The notes beneath the pieces are model-generated. The model worked only from the letters and a program-made list of their open reading frames with translations. It had not been told where the DNA came from and made no database searches. From JAIQFL01 sp035501495 (GTDB lineage Bacteria; Acidobacteriota; Terriglobia; Bryobacterales; Bryobacteraceae), in assembly GCA_035501495.1 (NCBI GenBank), contig DATJWB010000260.1, positions 62,001 through 126,000 on the forward strand: DNA of 64,000 nucleotides, in the 5' to 3' direction. Shown here in pieces: positions 8,567-17,855 of this stretch (the stretch's first letter is position 1; every line of letters starts with the position of its first letter). The translations under genes were made by a program, and so were the position numbers.

Positions 8567-10462
8567 CTATCGGGAATTTGGCTGGTGTTCGGGATCTTTC
8601 GCCAGCACGTTGCGAAAGGTCCGCGCCATCTCGGCGGCCGTCCAAGGCTTGGGAATTGCCTCGTCGAAGCCGTATTTCCGGAAATCCGCCATCACCGGGT
8701 CGTCGGAGTAACCGCTGGACACAATCAGCTTTAACGCCGGATCCAACTCCCTCAATTTGGCCGCTGTCTCCAAGCCGCCCATCCCACCGCACACCGTCAA
8801 GTCCAACAGAGCAGCGTCGAAACGACTTCCGGCGAGCTGAGCGTTTTCGAACAGAGCGATGGCCTCGGCGCCGTCCCGAGCGGATTGCACGTCATAGCCC
8901 AGACCCTTCAGGACCGTTTCCAGAAGCTTCCGGATCGGCCCTTCGTCGTCCATCACCAGCAGCCGTTCGGTCCCGCAAGTGGGGGTAATCGCCAGCGGCG
9001 CTTGGGGTGCGGCAGTCTCGCGGGAAGCCGGAAGATCGACCCGGAAGACGCTCCCGCTGCCTGGCTTCGATTCCACCGAAATCGTCCCGCCGTGCTTGGC
9101 CACGATGGAGTACGCCGTCGCCAGCCCAAGCCCGTTGGCGCCGGTTCTGGTGGTGAAATAGGGATCGAAAATTCGCGGAAGAACCTCCGGGGGAATTCCA
9201 CATCCGTAGTCCCGAATGGAAATGCTCACCCTGGGATCTCCTGCCGTCCCGGTCAGGTTGGCCTGGACTTCGATGATTCCACCCTCGGACATCGATTGCC
9301 GCGCATTGAGCAGAAGATTATGGAGGACTTGGCCAATCTGGCCGGGATCGACCTCGGCAAAACCCAGATCGTCCGCAAGGCCGGCCACGATGCTGGTCTG
9401 AGTCCCGGCGCGCGCCAACTGGACGGCATCGGTCACCAATTTGCCAACCGATACCAGGCGGCGGACCGGGGCCCCTCCCTTGGCGAAAGTCAGCAACTGC
9501 GATGACAGGAAAACGGCTCGCTCGCACGAATTAACCGTCTGGTCAAGCACGACTTGCACCGGATCGTCCGGCTCCAAATGCATCTTGGCCAACCCCACGT
9601 TTCCCAGGACGACGGTGAGGAAGTTGTTGAAGTCATGCGCGATCCCCCCAGCCATCACCCCCAGCGATTCGAGCTTGCGGGCGCGCAGCAATTCCTCTTC
9701 GACCTGCTCGCGCTGTATGATTTCCGCTCGTAACTGCTCGGTCGAACGCTCTAACTCAGCCGTGCGCTCCCGAACGCGCGCTTCCAGTTGGGCATTCAAC
9801 GCCTCCACGTGCTGTTTGGCGGCCCGCAAATCCTCCACCAAGTCCCGATTCTCAAACTGCAAGCACAAAGACGACACGATTGTCCCGTGAATTCGCCGTG
9901 TGGTGATCAACGTAACGAGCGTGAAGATACCGGCAAGCAAGGCCATGGCCATGTGGGCATCGTCTCCCTGCAGCGCGAGCCGCATAGAAGGCACGATACC
10001 GGCGGGAAGCATGAAGGCAAGGAATGCCTCCGGCCGCGGCGCCAGCAGAGATGCCGAGCCCAACATCATTCCGCCGAGCACGAACATCAGAAAAATCTGA
10101 CTCGCCAGCGACTCGGGCGGATACAACAGCACTCCGGCCGTTCCCCAACCTGCACCCGCCAGGCCGGCTCCCGCAGCAAAGGCAATGGCCCAGTTTCTGG
10201 CTTGCCGGTCGGGCGAGACTGCCCTGTGGTACTGCCGCGCCAGTACGAGCCTGGCTGCCGACACCAGGTACATCCAGCCGCACCACCCCAGGATGATCGA
10301 GTGTCGAATTACGGCCCACTCGAGACTGGCCAGCACCGCTGCAGCGACCACCGTGACTGACACGCCCACGTTAGCGTTGCCGTACAGAAGTTCCACTTGC
10401 TCCGCGAGGATTGCGTGCTGGGGAGAGCGTGCTTTCGGGAGGGGTGACGAACTCGGCATCAT
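8567..10462 (-). CDS. Membrane hybrid sensor histidine kinase with C-terminal receiver
   Basis: 631 residues. The first 190 residues hold about six hydrophobic segments, an integral-membrane sensor of no recognised family. A coiled coil (about 203-262) leads to the HisKA domain with AGGIAHDFNN (His near 276), then a HATPase domain with LLLNARQSM (N box), IRDYGCGIP (G1) and GLGLATAYSIV (G2). The C-terminal receiver (about 510-620) has LLVMDDEGPIRK, the acceptor Asp in ALLDLTVCGG and IPKPW. The LESLG/HDFNN form is typical of soluble-output hybrid kinases that pass phosphate to a partner; none is encoded beside it except the chemosensory operon on the same strand, 219 nt downstream. Confidence 0.9.
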   Translation of the reverse strand: MMPSSSPLPKARSPQHAILAEQVELLYGNANVGVSVTVVAAAVLASLEWAVIRHSIILGWCGWMYLVSAARLVLARQYHRAVSPDRQARNWAIAFAAGAGLAGAGWGTAGVLLYPPESLASQIFLMFVLGGMMLGSASLLAPRPEAFLAFMLPAGIVPSMRLALQGDDAHMAMALLAGIFTLVTLITTRRIHGTIVSSLCLQFENRDLVEDLRAAKQHVEALNAQLEARVRERTAELERSTEQLRAEIIQREQVEEELLRARKLESLGVMAGGIAHDFNNFLTVVLGNVGLAKMHLEPDDPVQVVLDQTVNSCERAVFLSSQLLTFAKGGAPVRRLVSVGKLVTDAVQLARAGTQTSIVAGLADDLGFAEVDPGQIGQVLHNLLLNARQSMSEGGIIEVQANLTGTAGDPRVSISIRDYGCGIPPEVLPRIFDPYFTTRTGANGLGLATAYSIVAKHGGTISVESKPGSGSVFRVDLPASRETAAPQAPLAITPTCGTERLLVMDDEGPIRKLLETVLKGLGYDVQSARDGAEAIALFENAQLAGSRFDAALLDLTVCGGMGGLETAAKLRELDPALKLIVSSGYSDDPVMADFRKYGFDEAIPKPWTAAEMARTFRNVLAKDPEHQPNSR

Positions 10463-10779
10463 GGAGTTGTAAGTCGAACAGGTGTCTGGTTCGGGACCCG
10501 CGTCTTAGAGCCAGTATACACCGTCTTTCTCGCCGGCCTCTGGCGGAGGTTACAGTACTGCCATAAGCTCGACTGAGATCCGCATTCGGCTTTGCAACTC
10601 GGGTATTCTCCCAGGGAGTGAAGCCCGGATACGAGTCGTCAGCCACCTCGGCCGTTGGATGTTGTGCTATCCTTCGATCCGGCACGGATGACGTCCTCGT
10701 AGATGTTCGGGCTCCGAGTGACACCCGGCAAAACACTGAGAATTCCGGCCACCTCACTTATATGGAAGGAGAGTTCCTC
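10463..10779. other. Divergent intergenic region, 317 bp
   Basis: Separates the minus-strand kinase from the plus-strand SnoaL-like gene. A TATACT -10-like hexamer lies at 10513-10518 on the minus strand, about 50 nt before the kinase start, without a good -35. An in-frame extension of the SnoaL-like gene back to 10618 exists but its translation has no family similarity. Nothing else was recognised. Confidence 0.4.
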
Positions 10780-11196
10780 ATGACAGCGATTACGAGTATT
10801 GCCGAGAAGTTCTTCGCCGCATGCGAGGCGGGAAAGGGATGGGAAGTCTGCCAGGCTTACTGCGCACCCAACGCGACCTTTTCCGCCCAAGCCGAGCCAC
10901 TGCTGACTGTCAAGACGCTCGCGGAGTACACGGATTGGATGAAAGGGATGACGACCGTTCTGCCGGATGCCCACTACGAAGTAAAGTCGTTCGCCACGGA
11001 TGCCGGGCGGAATAATGTGGCCGCTTACGGCGTGTTTCATGCTACCCACACCGGACCAGGCGGACCGGTGCCTCCAACGGGACGGCACACGAGCACCGAT
11101 TACGTTTACGTCATGCAATTCGACGGGGACAAAATCATCCACATGACCAAGATCTGGCACGCGGGGCTGGCGATGAAGGAACTCGGCTGGGCTTGA
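10780..11196 (+). CDS. SnoaL/NTF2-like polyketide cyclase-family protein
   Basis: 138-residue protein with the helix-helix-helix then curved-sheet pattern of the NTF2/SnoaL fold: IAEKFFAACEAGKGWEVC, YCAPNATFSAQ, LAEYTDWMKGM, VAAYGVFHATHTG and YVYVMQFDGDKIIHMTKIWHAG. Members bind small hydrophobic ligands in a cone-shaped pocket; function here cannot be assigned. The start is ATG 10780 because AAGGAG lies 8 nt before it; the frame is open further upstream but without similarity. Monocistronic by spacing. Confidence 0.8.
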   Translation: MTAITSIAEKFFAACEAGKGWEVCQAYCAPNATFSAQAEPLLTVKTLAEYTDWMKGMTTVLPDAHYEVKSFATDAGRNNVAAYGVFHATHTGPGGPVPPTGRHTSTDYVYVMQFDGDKIIHMTKIWHAGLAMKELGWA

Positions 11197-11272
11197 CGAT
11201 CCGGGTATGGTTGGACACAGCAGCTTAGACCGCCGACAGTAAGGTAAATCCCCTACGCGCGTGGCGTTCCGC

Positions 11273-11278
11273 TAGAAT
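11273..11278 (+). promoter_or_regulatory. -10 hexamer directly upstream of the start (leaderless type)
   Basis: TAGAAT ends 7 nt before ATG 11286 and there is no Shine-Dalgarno. Transcription would begin at or next to the start codon. Confidence 0.45.
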
Positions 11279-11285
11279 AAGCCTC

Positions 11286-13430
11286 ATGGGACCCCTAACT
11301 GCCATGGTTAGCCGGCCATGTTGCCTGCTAACCGCCTTTATTTCAATAGGTTGTTGTCTTTCCGCACAGACCGTCTCGGGTCAGTGTGCGGTAACTGCCG
11401 TTCCCAATCAGGTTCGCGCCGAAGGCCTCACGGAACGGATGGGCGATATCATTCTGCAATGTTCCGGTTCCAATCCCGGGGCCGTTTTGACTGGCAATCT
11501 CTCGGTTATCCTCCCGATCAGCATCACCAATCGGGTGGATGCCGCCAGTTTAACTCACGATGCAATCTTATCAGTCGATTACGGGATGGGCGCAGTGCCC
11601 ACCGGGATCCCCGGGCAGATTCTCAATCAGACCATTGCGTTCAACGGCCTCAGCATAACTGTGCCGTCTTCCGGCGGCTTTACCATTCGAATCTCGAACA
11701 TCCGCGCCGCGATTCACGAGAGCGGCCTGGTGCAGCCACAACCGATCCGGGCCCAGATTGTCTCCGGCACCCCGGTCTCGATTCTGGTAAATCAGTCACA
11801 ACCGGTCGTGGCCTTTGCGCAAACCGGTCTCTACGCTACTTTGTACGATCGCGGGATCACCTGCACGGGATCTCCGTTGCCCTCCACTATCAATCTTCCC
11901 AGCCTGTTCGCCGCGGGGACGGCATTTGCCTCCGCACGACTGACCGAGGGCTTCGGCGGCGCGTTCTTGCCACGCGCCGCGGGCGAGGATAACGGAACCC
12001 GTTTCCTGATCCAGTATTCCGGTTTCCCCGCCAGCACCCAGCTTTATATTCCCGACGCAGTGGCCGGTTCCGACGCACTCACTCCTACCGCGGCGGGGGA
12101 CCTCGGCTATCGGGCGCAGATCGGACAATATGTCGCTGGGAGCGGTACCCTGTTCCTGGTTCGAGTTCTCGGTGCCGATGCAAACGGTGCCGGCGGCCAG
12201 TTGGCCGGGCTTCCCCCAACTCCTTCCAACGGGGTCATCAACCTGGTCACCGCCAGCGCTGTGCCTCTCACTGGAGGAGCGGGGTACGCCGTCTACGAAG
12301 TGGTAGACGCCAGCCCGACCCGCCTGGAGACCGTTCAGTTTCCGACCTTCATCGGCCTCGCGAACAACACGGCGCCGGCCGTGGCCCAGGAGACGGCTTC
12401 ATTCGCGCCCGTGTCGAACGTCCTCACGGCCTCCTCCACCGCGCCGATCCAACGCTTTGCGGTGTCCATCCCTCCGCCCGACTGCAGTCTGGTGGGTGAT
12501 TGCGGGGCCGCTTATTTCCCCAAACTGACGGTGCCTGAGATTACTTCCATCCAATTGACCGCCGTCGCCGGCGGTGATCAGACCGGTCTGGCGGGATACA
12601 TTCCCATCCAGAATGCCGGCGGCGGAATATTGAACTGGGCGGCGGCCGTTACCTATACCAGCGGCTCCGGCTGGCTGCACCTGGACAATACGGCCGGGCA
12701 GAACGCCGGGAGCATCCTGGTGACAGCCAGCGGAAAGGGGCTGTCGCCGGGCACGTATCAGGCGACGATTCTGGTCGATGCCGGATCGGCTGGAAGCGTC
12801 ACCATCCCGGTCACCCTGACCGTCACGGCACCGCCGCCGACGCCGCAGGTAGTGGTGAGCAAGGTAATCAACTCCGCCACCCTGGATGTCACGCCGCTGG
12901 TGAGCGGGTCCCTGGGAACGCTGATTGGTTCCCACCTGAATGGGAAGAGTGTCACCGCGACTTTCGACGGCAGTCCCGCCAGCCTGCTCTACACCTCCGA
13001 TACCCAGATCAACCTGCAGGTTCCCGACCTTGGTTCCAAGAATTCGGCCAGCCTGGTGGTAACGGTAGACGGAACCAGCAGCCTCCCGGTGACTGTACCG
13101 CTCTCGCCCGCCTGGCCGTCGGTCTTCCGCAACGGCATTCTGAATCAGGACAACAGCGTAAACGGCCCGACAGCCGGAGCCCACGACGGAAGTTTTCTCC
13201 AGATCTTCGCAACCGGCATTCCGGCGTCCGCCACCGTATCGGTGCAGATCGCCGACCGGAAGGGGCTGATTCCGGTGTATGCCGGGCAGGCTCCCACAGT
13301 GCCTGGAGTGCAGCAGGTCAATGTCGCTGTGCCCGATGATTTGATCCCAACGGCTACCCAACTGGTGATTTGCGCGGCCATAGGCGGACAGTCCTTTTGC
13401 TCCGCGGGATCGCCATTGGTCGTCCAGTAA
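11286..13430 (+). CDS. Secreted protein with BACON-like and TIGR03437 C-terminal domains
   Basis: 714 residues with an N-terminal signal peptide (hydrophobic core CCLLTAFISIGCCLSAQT). The first 400 residues are Ser/Thr/Gly-rich beta sequence of unknown fold. About residues 430-510 (IPIQNAGGGILNWAAAVTY, GSGWLHLDNTAGQ, LSPGTYQATILVDAG, TIPVTLTVT) read like a BACON/immunoglobulin-type domain. The last 190 residues (VINSATLDVTPLVSGSLGTLIG, DTQINLQVP, LQIFATGI, PGVQQVNVAVP) match the Solibacter C-terminal domain TIGR03437. Extracellular and probably adhesive or carbohydrate-associated, but the function is unknown. A leaderless-type promoter lies directly upstream. Confidence 0.85.
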   Translation: MGPLTAMVSRPCCLLTAFISIGCCLSAQTVSGQCAVTAVPNQVRAEGLTERMGDIILQCSGSNPGAVLTGNLSVILPISITNRVDAASLTHDAILSVDYGMGAVPTGIPGQILNQTIAFNGLSITVPSSGGFTIRISNIRAAIHESGLVQPQPIRAQIVSGTPVSILVNQSQPVVAFAQTGLYATLYDRGITCTGSPLPSTINLPSLFAAGTAFASARLTEGFGGAFLPRAAGEDNGTRFLIQYSGFPASTQLYIPDAVAGSDALTPTAAGDLGYRAQIGQYVAGSGTLFLVRVLGADANGAGGQLAGLPPTPSNGVINLVTASAVPLTGGAGYAVYEVVDASPTRLETVQFPTFIGLANNTAPAVAQETASFAPVSNVLTASSTAPIQRFAVSIPPPDCSLVGDCGAAYFPKLTVPEITSIQLTAVAGGDQTGLAGYIPIQNAGGGILNWAAAVTYTSGSGWLHLDNTAGQNAGSILVTASGKGLSPGTYQATILVDAGSAGSVTIPVTLTVTAPPPTPQVVVSKVINSATLDVTPLVSGSLGTLIGSHLNGKSVTATFDGSPASLLYTSDTQINLQVPDLGSKNSASLVVTVDGTSSLPVTVPLSPAWPSVFRNGILNQDNSVNGPTAGAHDGSFLQIFATGIPASATVSVQIADRKGLIPVYAGQAPTVPGVQQVNVAVPDDLIPTATQLVICAAIGGQSFCSAGSPLVVQ

Positions 13431-13561
13431 AAAGAAGGCCAGCGAAAGAAACGCCGGCACAGGGCCTGGGTCAATGCGCGACCGCCTGGCCGGCCGTTCC
13501 CGATCGACTGCGGCACCCGGGGGGACTGAGCTCTCGAAAATTCGCTTTCTTCACAGTGCTG

Positions 13562-15700
13562 ATGACTGGTACCCTGATGATCACAGGGTCAACAGACGTG
13601 CGGCGCAACATCAGGTTGGTTGTTCTCCTGTGCGGCATCGTAGCTGCCGTAGCGGTTTTGGGCTGGCTGCGCTTACGACCGTCCAGGTTCGGTGAGCGGG
13701 TCTATCGCATCGGGTGGATGATCTCTCCGCCGTTTCAGGTCCGGGGTGCCGACGGCAACGCCGCCGGGCTTTCCGTCGATCTGTTGAATGAAGCGGCCCG
13801 CAGGCGCGGTATCGCTCTCCAGTGGATTTTCTGGCCGGACAGCTCGGAGTCCGCGCTGAAGACCAAAGTGGTTGACCTGTGGCCGCTGATCACGATCACT
13901 CCGGAGCGCCTGAAGGATTTCTATATCTCCGAGCCCTACCTGCAGCACGAGCATTGCCTGCTGGTCCGCGACGAGAGTCCATACCGCAAAATCGAGGATC
14001 TGGCCACTTCCACGGTTGGGATTGCCAACGCGGCTATCGACACCGTGCACCTGCACCAGATCCTGCCGAAGGCCGAGCCGCTGTATCGCCCTCGGATCGG
14101 CAGCGTCATCGACGATATTTGTGCAGGGCGCACACAAGCCGCCTTGATGGACAAGTACACCGCGATCTCCACACTTCTCGAAATGCACGGGTGCGGAGGC
14201 GCGGCCTTGCGCTGGATCGCGGTGCCGCAGGTCCGGTCGCAACTCGGCGTGGGCGCTACCTTCGAGAATCGCGCCGCCGCCGATGCCATTCGCGAGGAAA
14301 TCGGCGCCCTAGGCCAGGAAGGCCGGCTGGCCGCCATCTTTGGCCAATTCGGCTTCATGAGCGGACAGGATGTGGAATCGGTGGAAGCGCTGGTCGATGC
14401 CCGGCGCCGGGAAAGCCGTCTCCTCATCGCCACGGCAATGTTTGCATTCCTGTTCGCGCTCACCTGCTGGCAGACGGTGCGCTTGATTCGCGAACGGAAT
14501 CGGACCCACGAGGCGGAAGCCAAACTGTGCGAATCGCAGCAACGCAACCTGCAGGCCCAGAAGCTCGAGAGTATCGGACGGCTCGCCGGCGGAGTCGCCC
14601 ACGACTTCAACAACCTTCTCACCGTGATCAACGGCTACAGTTCCATCGTATTCAACAAGCTGGCGGAGAGCGATCCGTTGCGCGCGCCGGTCAAGGAAAT
14701 CCGCAAGGCAGGCGATCGCGCAGCCGACCTGACGCAACAACTGCTGGCATTTGGCCGCAAGCAGATGACCCGTCCGCAACCGGTAAGCCTGAATTCGGTG
14801 GTGCAGGAATCGGAAACGATGTTCCGCCGGCTTCTCGGAGAAGACATCGAGTTCACCACCAACCTCAACCCGGAACTGGGCCTGGTAAATGCCGATCCCG
14901 CTCAGATTCATCAGGTCCTGATGAATCTGGTGATCAACGCGCGCGACGCCATGCCGGATGGAGGCAAGTTGGTCATCGAGACAGCCCCGGTACAGATCGA
15001 TGCCCAGTATGCGGCCGAGCATCCTCAAGCCTCCCCCGGATCCGCAATCCGGCTGACCGTCACCGATACGGGTCATGGGATGGATGAACAGACCAAAGAG
15101 CATATCTTTGAGCCATTCTTCACTACCAAGGGCATGGCGCAAGGAACCGGGTTGGGCCTTGCCACCGTATATGGCGTCGTCCAGCAAAGCAACGGCTGGA
15201 TCGGAGTACGCAGCGCGCCGGGCGAAGGTTCGTCATTCGAAATTTATCTGCCGCGTATTACCGGTGCCCGTGGGGCCGATGTCCGTGCTTCGATCGATCC
15301 AGTGACTGCCGGCGGTTCCGAAACGATTCTGGTCGTAGAGGACCAGGCCGAGGTTCGGACTTTCGCCGTGAACGCTCTTACCACCTGTGGCTACCGGGTT
15401 CTGGACGCTGCCGATGGCGCCCAGGCGCTCTCCCTCTGCGCACGCCATCCGGGGCCGATCCATGTGTTGTTGACCGATGTCGTACTCCCGGGGATCAATG
15501 GCCGCGAACTGGCGGATCGTGTCAGGGCCAGGCGTCCGGAGGTTGTGGTTGTGTTTACCTCAGGCTATACCGACGACGTGATCGCTCATCGCGGGGTGCT
15601 GGACAAAGACGTTGCCTTCATTCCGAAGCCTTACACCACCCATGAAGTTGTGGCCAAGGTGCGTGAGGTATTGAAAAAAGCGGACAAAGCCGGTGCCTGA
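13562..15700 (+). CDS. Hybrid sensor histidine kinase with periplasmic solute-binding sensor domain
   Basis: About 712 residues. TM1 (residues 18-40) is followed by a periplasmic domain of the SBP_bac_3 type (about 47-265: VYRIGWMISPPFQVRGADGNAAGLSVDLLNEA, VVDLWPLITITPERLKDFYISEPYLQ). TM2 is about 286-308, then a short coiled coil, HisKA with GRLAGGVAHDFNN (His near 347), HATPase (NLVINARDAM, VTDTGHGMD, GTGLGLATVYG) and a receiver with LLTDVVLPGING and IPKPY. It senses a small extracellular ligand, probably an amino-acid-like solute by analogy with BvgS-type sensors. The frame opens at 13370 inside the previous gene, but the first about 60 residues are antisense-like; ATG 13562 is a best guess since no clear Shine-Dalgarno exists. 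Confidence 0.88.
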   Translation: MTGTLMITGSTDVRRNIRLVVLLCGIVAAVAVLGWLRLRPSRFGERVYRIGWMISPPFQVRGADGNAAGLSVDLLNEAARRRGIALQWIFWPDSSESALKTKVVDLWPLITITPERLKDFYISEPYLQHEHCLLVRDESPYRKIEDLATSTVGIANAAIDTVHLHQILPKAEPLYRPRIGSVIDDICAGRTQAALMDKYTAISTLLEMHGCGGAALRWIAVPQVRSQLGVGATFENRAAADAIREEIGALGQEGRLAAIFGQFGFMSGQDVESVEALVDARRRESRLLIATAMFAFLFALTCWQTVRLIRERNRTHEAEAKLCESQQRNLQAQKLESIGRLAGGVAHDFNNLLTVINGYSSIVFNKLAESDPLRAPVKEIRKAGDRAADLTQQLLAFGRKQMTRPQPVSLNSVVQESETMFRRLLGEDIEFTTNLNPELGLVNADPAQIHQVLMNLVINARDAMPDGGKLVIETAPVQIDAQYAAEHPQASPGSAIRLTVTDTGHGMDEQTKEHIFEPFFTTKGMAQGTGLGLATVYGVVQQSNGWIGVRSAPGEGSSFEIYLPRITGARGADVRASIDPVTAGGSETILVVEDQAEVRTFAVNALTTCGYRVLDAADGAQALSLCARHPGPIHVLLTDVVLPGINGRELADRVRARRPEVVVVFTSGYTDDVIAHRGVLDKDVAFIPKPYTTHEVVAKVREVLKKADKAGA

Positions 15701-15774
15701 CCTCAATCGCCCCTATCACCACGAGACCGGGGGGCGCGGGACGCCGCAGCCTGAGAATTGCGAACTGGATTTAT

Positions 15775-15818
15775 GCAGGATTGGTCGAACTAGGCCGCAG
15801 GATTGGTGGAACTAGGCC
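15775..15818. repeat. 22-bp direct tandem repeat, two copies
   Basis: Two adjacent 22-bp units (15775-15796 and 15797-15818) differ at one base (C versus G). Each starts GCAGGATTGG and ends AACTAGGCC. The second unit contains the stop codon and last codons of the receiver gene at 15812, so the duplication is recent and lies across a gene end. Confidence 0.85.
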
Positions 15819-16207
15819 GCGACTGAGGGGTAGCGCGTCTTGCCTGCGCCATCATTGAAGTGGGCGGGCAGCGCCTTCCGCACGGCTGCCACCAGATCGG
15901 CGGGGAGAAAGGGCTTCTCGACGAACGCAAAGCCAAGATCGGGCGCCACGTTGCCGGAGATCAGAACCACAGGGACGCGTGGAAAAGACACGCGGACGGC
16001 GCGGGCCAAACTCAAGCCGTCCCCATTTGGCATCTGGATATCGCTGACAATCAAATCCACATCGCCTCCGAGTTTCTGAACAATCCGCAGGGCTTCGAAA
16101 CCGCCTTCCGCTTCCAGGGTCCGAATATTCTCCCGCTGCAGGACATTGCTGACATACTTCCGCACAGACGGATCATCATCAACAACCAGGCAGATGGACA
16201 TATGCAA
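15812..16207 (-). CDS. Stand-alone receiver-domain response regulator
   Basis: 131 residues, one receiver domain: LVVDDDPSVRKYV, acceptor Asp in LIVSDIQMPNGDG, LISGN and the Lys in FVEKPF. No output domain. Convergent with the hybrid kinase at 13562-15700, whose phosphorelay it could join, though this is only proximity. The C-terminal codons and stop fall inside a 22-bp tandem duplication. The start could be ATG 16207 or the ATG two codons later. Confidence 0.88.
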   Translation of the reverse strand: MHMSICLVVDDDPSVRKYVSNVLQRENIRTLEAEGGFEALRIVQKLGGDVDLIVSDIQMPNGDGLSLARAVRVSFPRVPVVLISGNVAPDLGFAFVEKPFLPADLVAAVRKALPAHFNDGAGKTRYPSVAA

Positions 16208-16401
16208 AGTAGACGATATTAACCTTAGAAACGTTGCGGAAAAAACGATTTAGACAACATATTCAATTAGAGCCTGGGCCCCGATAGCCCAAAATGGCCA
16301 CCATTTGCTGGCTCCACTAAGTGAAACTTCTGAGATTAGATTGCACCGCAGGCTGTGCCGGCAGACTTTGGAACCCTGGATTAATTTAGCGGGAATCACT
16401 C
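16208..16401. other. AT-richer intergenic region between divergent genes
   Basis: This 194-bp stretch is less GC-rich than its surroundings and should hold promoters for the minus-strand receiver and the plus-strand remnant. I see no hexamer pair good enough to name and no strong dyad. Confidence 0.3.
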
Positions 16402-16698
16402 ATGAAGAGAGTTCGTAAACGAGAGGGCAGGAGCAAATCGATTTTGATCGCCGATGAGTTTTCCAGATGCAAGCGTTGGAAGCGCTCTTCGATTCCGCTC
16501 GTCCACGCCGCGGTAGATCTCATGCTCGCCGCATTTGCGGCTGTCATTGCGATTGCGATCTTCTTTCCGATGTCTCTGATCGTGATTCCGGTAACGCTTC
16601 TGGTGAGCCGGCTGAAGGCTGCCTCGTAGAAACCCAACCTGGTTTTCTTAGTGGGACAGGGCCAAGGCTCTTTCAGTCCGGGAAAATACCGCTCAATG
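16402..16698 (+). pseudogene. Possible truncated sugar-transferase (initiating glycosyltransferase) remnant
   Basis: The frame from ATG 16402 encodes 75 residues with a basic start and a long hydrophobic segment (VDLMLAAFAAVIAIAIFFP, then SLIVIPVTLLVSRL), then a TAG at 16627. Read past the TAG in the same frame, the sequence continues PNLVFLVGQGQGSFSPGKYRSM, which resembles the GPV-x-FRQ-x-R-x-G...KFRSM block that follows the membrane segment of bacterial sugar transferases. The frame then runs into the 3' end of the oppositely oriented next gene, so any catalytic domain is gone. An alternative is a genuine 75-residue small membrane protein. The assignment rests on a short motif and is tentative. 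Confidence 0.4.
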
Positions 16699-17808
16699 TC
16701 ATTTGGCTTCGAGGGCGAGGACCGCGTAGGCAGTGGCGGCGTCGCTCATGAAGCGGCCGACATCCGTCGAAAGATCGCGCTTCTTATTCAGCGAATAGGC
16801 CAGCCAGCGGCCTTCGGTGCGGTCCTGATTCCGGTTCAGCCAGGCAAGGGCGCGCTGCAATTCGGGCTGTTCGCGCGGCATGCCCACGCGCTCGAATGCC
16901 AGCGCCACTACACCGGTGGCGTAACCATCACTCTTCGTTTCGAGAGGAGTGCCGTCGGCCCGCTTCCATCCGCCGACAAAATCGGAAAGGCTGAAGCCTC
17001 CGTCCTCCTGCTGTTTATGCAGCGCCTCCGCCGCAATGGCCTTCTGTTCCGCGGGAGTCAGCAGGCCCGGAAGCCGGGCGGAAGCCCAGAGCAGAATCAT
17101 GCGGTTGATGAGAATCTGCGAGTCGCGCTCGCGAACCAGGTATTCGCGGAGAGCCTTCAGCCCGTCCTGGATTTCGGGAGCGGAGCGATACTCGCCGGGC
17201 GCTAATCCGATGGCCAGCGCGGCCAGCGTAGCGCCGTAATATTGCGAATCGCCCTCCCACGGCGAGTTGTGGAACTGCAGCCACGCCCAGGCGCCCTTGG
17301 CGTCGCCAGCCTTGAGCTGCTCGCCCCACATGTTGTCGAGTGCCATGCGAGCGTCCGCACCCAGCTTGCCGGTAGGTGCATCGTAGCCGGCCAGGATCAC
17401 GGCATTGAAGATCGATTCCGTGCCGCGCGACTCCGCCGTCTTGGGGGCACCCCTCTTCTCGTCCGGGTAGAAGGGCTCCACCTCTTTCCACATACGGACG
17501 CGCTTGATGACGTTGTCCAGCACTTTGCGTTCATTGGCCGATGGACCCTGCTCGCCCAAGTCGCCGTGCAGGAAGGCGCGGGACATGGCGTAAGGCGCCG
17601 ACGTGTGGCAGGAGATGCAGAAAGTCTCGTGATCGCGCTGGGAGCTTGACCAGGTCATCCACCAGGCGATGCGGCCGTCCAGGTAGGCAGCCGCTGCCTT
17701 CGGGCTCCAGGCCGGGGAGCGTTCCGACGCCGCGCCCGGACCGCTTTGCGCGCATACACCTCCCGCCAGGCACACCAGGAGGCAAGATCCCACAGTAAGC
17801 TTCTTCAT
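16699..17808 (-). CDS. Secreted alpha-toroid (squalene-cyclase-like) protein with a c-type heme motif
   Basis: 369 residues with a signal peptide (MKKLTVGSCLLVCLAGGVCAQ). Just after the leader comes a single CxxCH heme-c attachment motif in FCISCHTSAPYAMS (about residue 65). The rest consists of repeated helical segments typical of prenyltransferase/squalene-oxidase alpha-toroids: AWAWLQFHNSPWEGDSQYYGATLAALAIG, KQQEDGGFSLSDFVGGW, DGYATGVVALAFERVG, RALAWLNRNQDRTEGRW and SDAATAYAVLALEA. No DxDD cyclase motif is seen, so it is unlikely to cyclize terpenes. It is probably a periplasmic protein in which a heme reports or relays electrons; the substrate is unknown. A longer frame begins at 17832, but MKK at 17808 gives the better signal peptide and has GAGGGG upstream. 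Confidence 0.7.
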   Translation of the reverse strand: MKKLTVGSCLLVCLAGGVCAQSGPGAASERSPAWSPKAAAAYLDGRIAWWMTWSSSQRDHETFCISCHTSAPYAMSRAFLHGDLGEQGPSANERKVLDNVIKRVRMWKEVEPFYPDEKRGAPKTAESRGTESIFNAVILAGYDAPTGKLGADARMALDNMWGEQLKAGDAKGAWAWLQFHNSPWEGDSQYYGATLAALAIGLAPGEYRSAPEIQDGLKALREYLVRERDSQILINRMILLWASARLPGLLTPAEQKAIAAEALHKQQEDGGFSLSDFVGGWKRADGTPLETKSDGYATGVVALAFERVGMPREQPELQRALAWLNRNQDRTEGRWLAYSLNKKRDLSTDVGRFMSDAATAYAVLALEAK

Positions 17809-17855
17809 CGCGTTCCCCTCACTCCTTTCCATCAGGATACCGAATTCCGGCGCCT

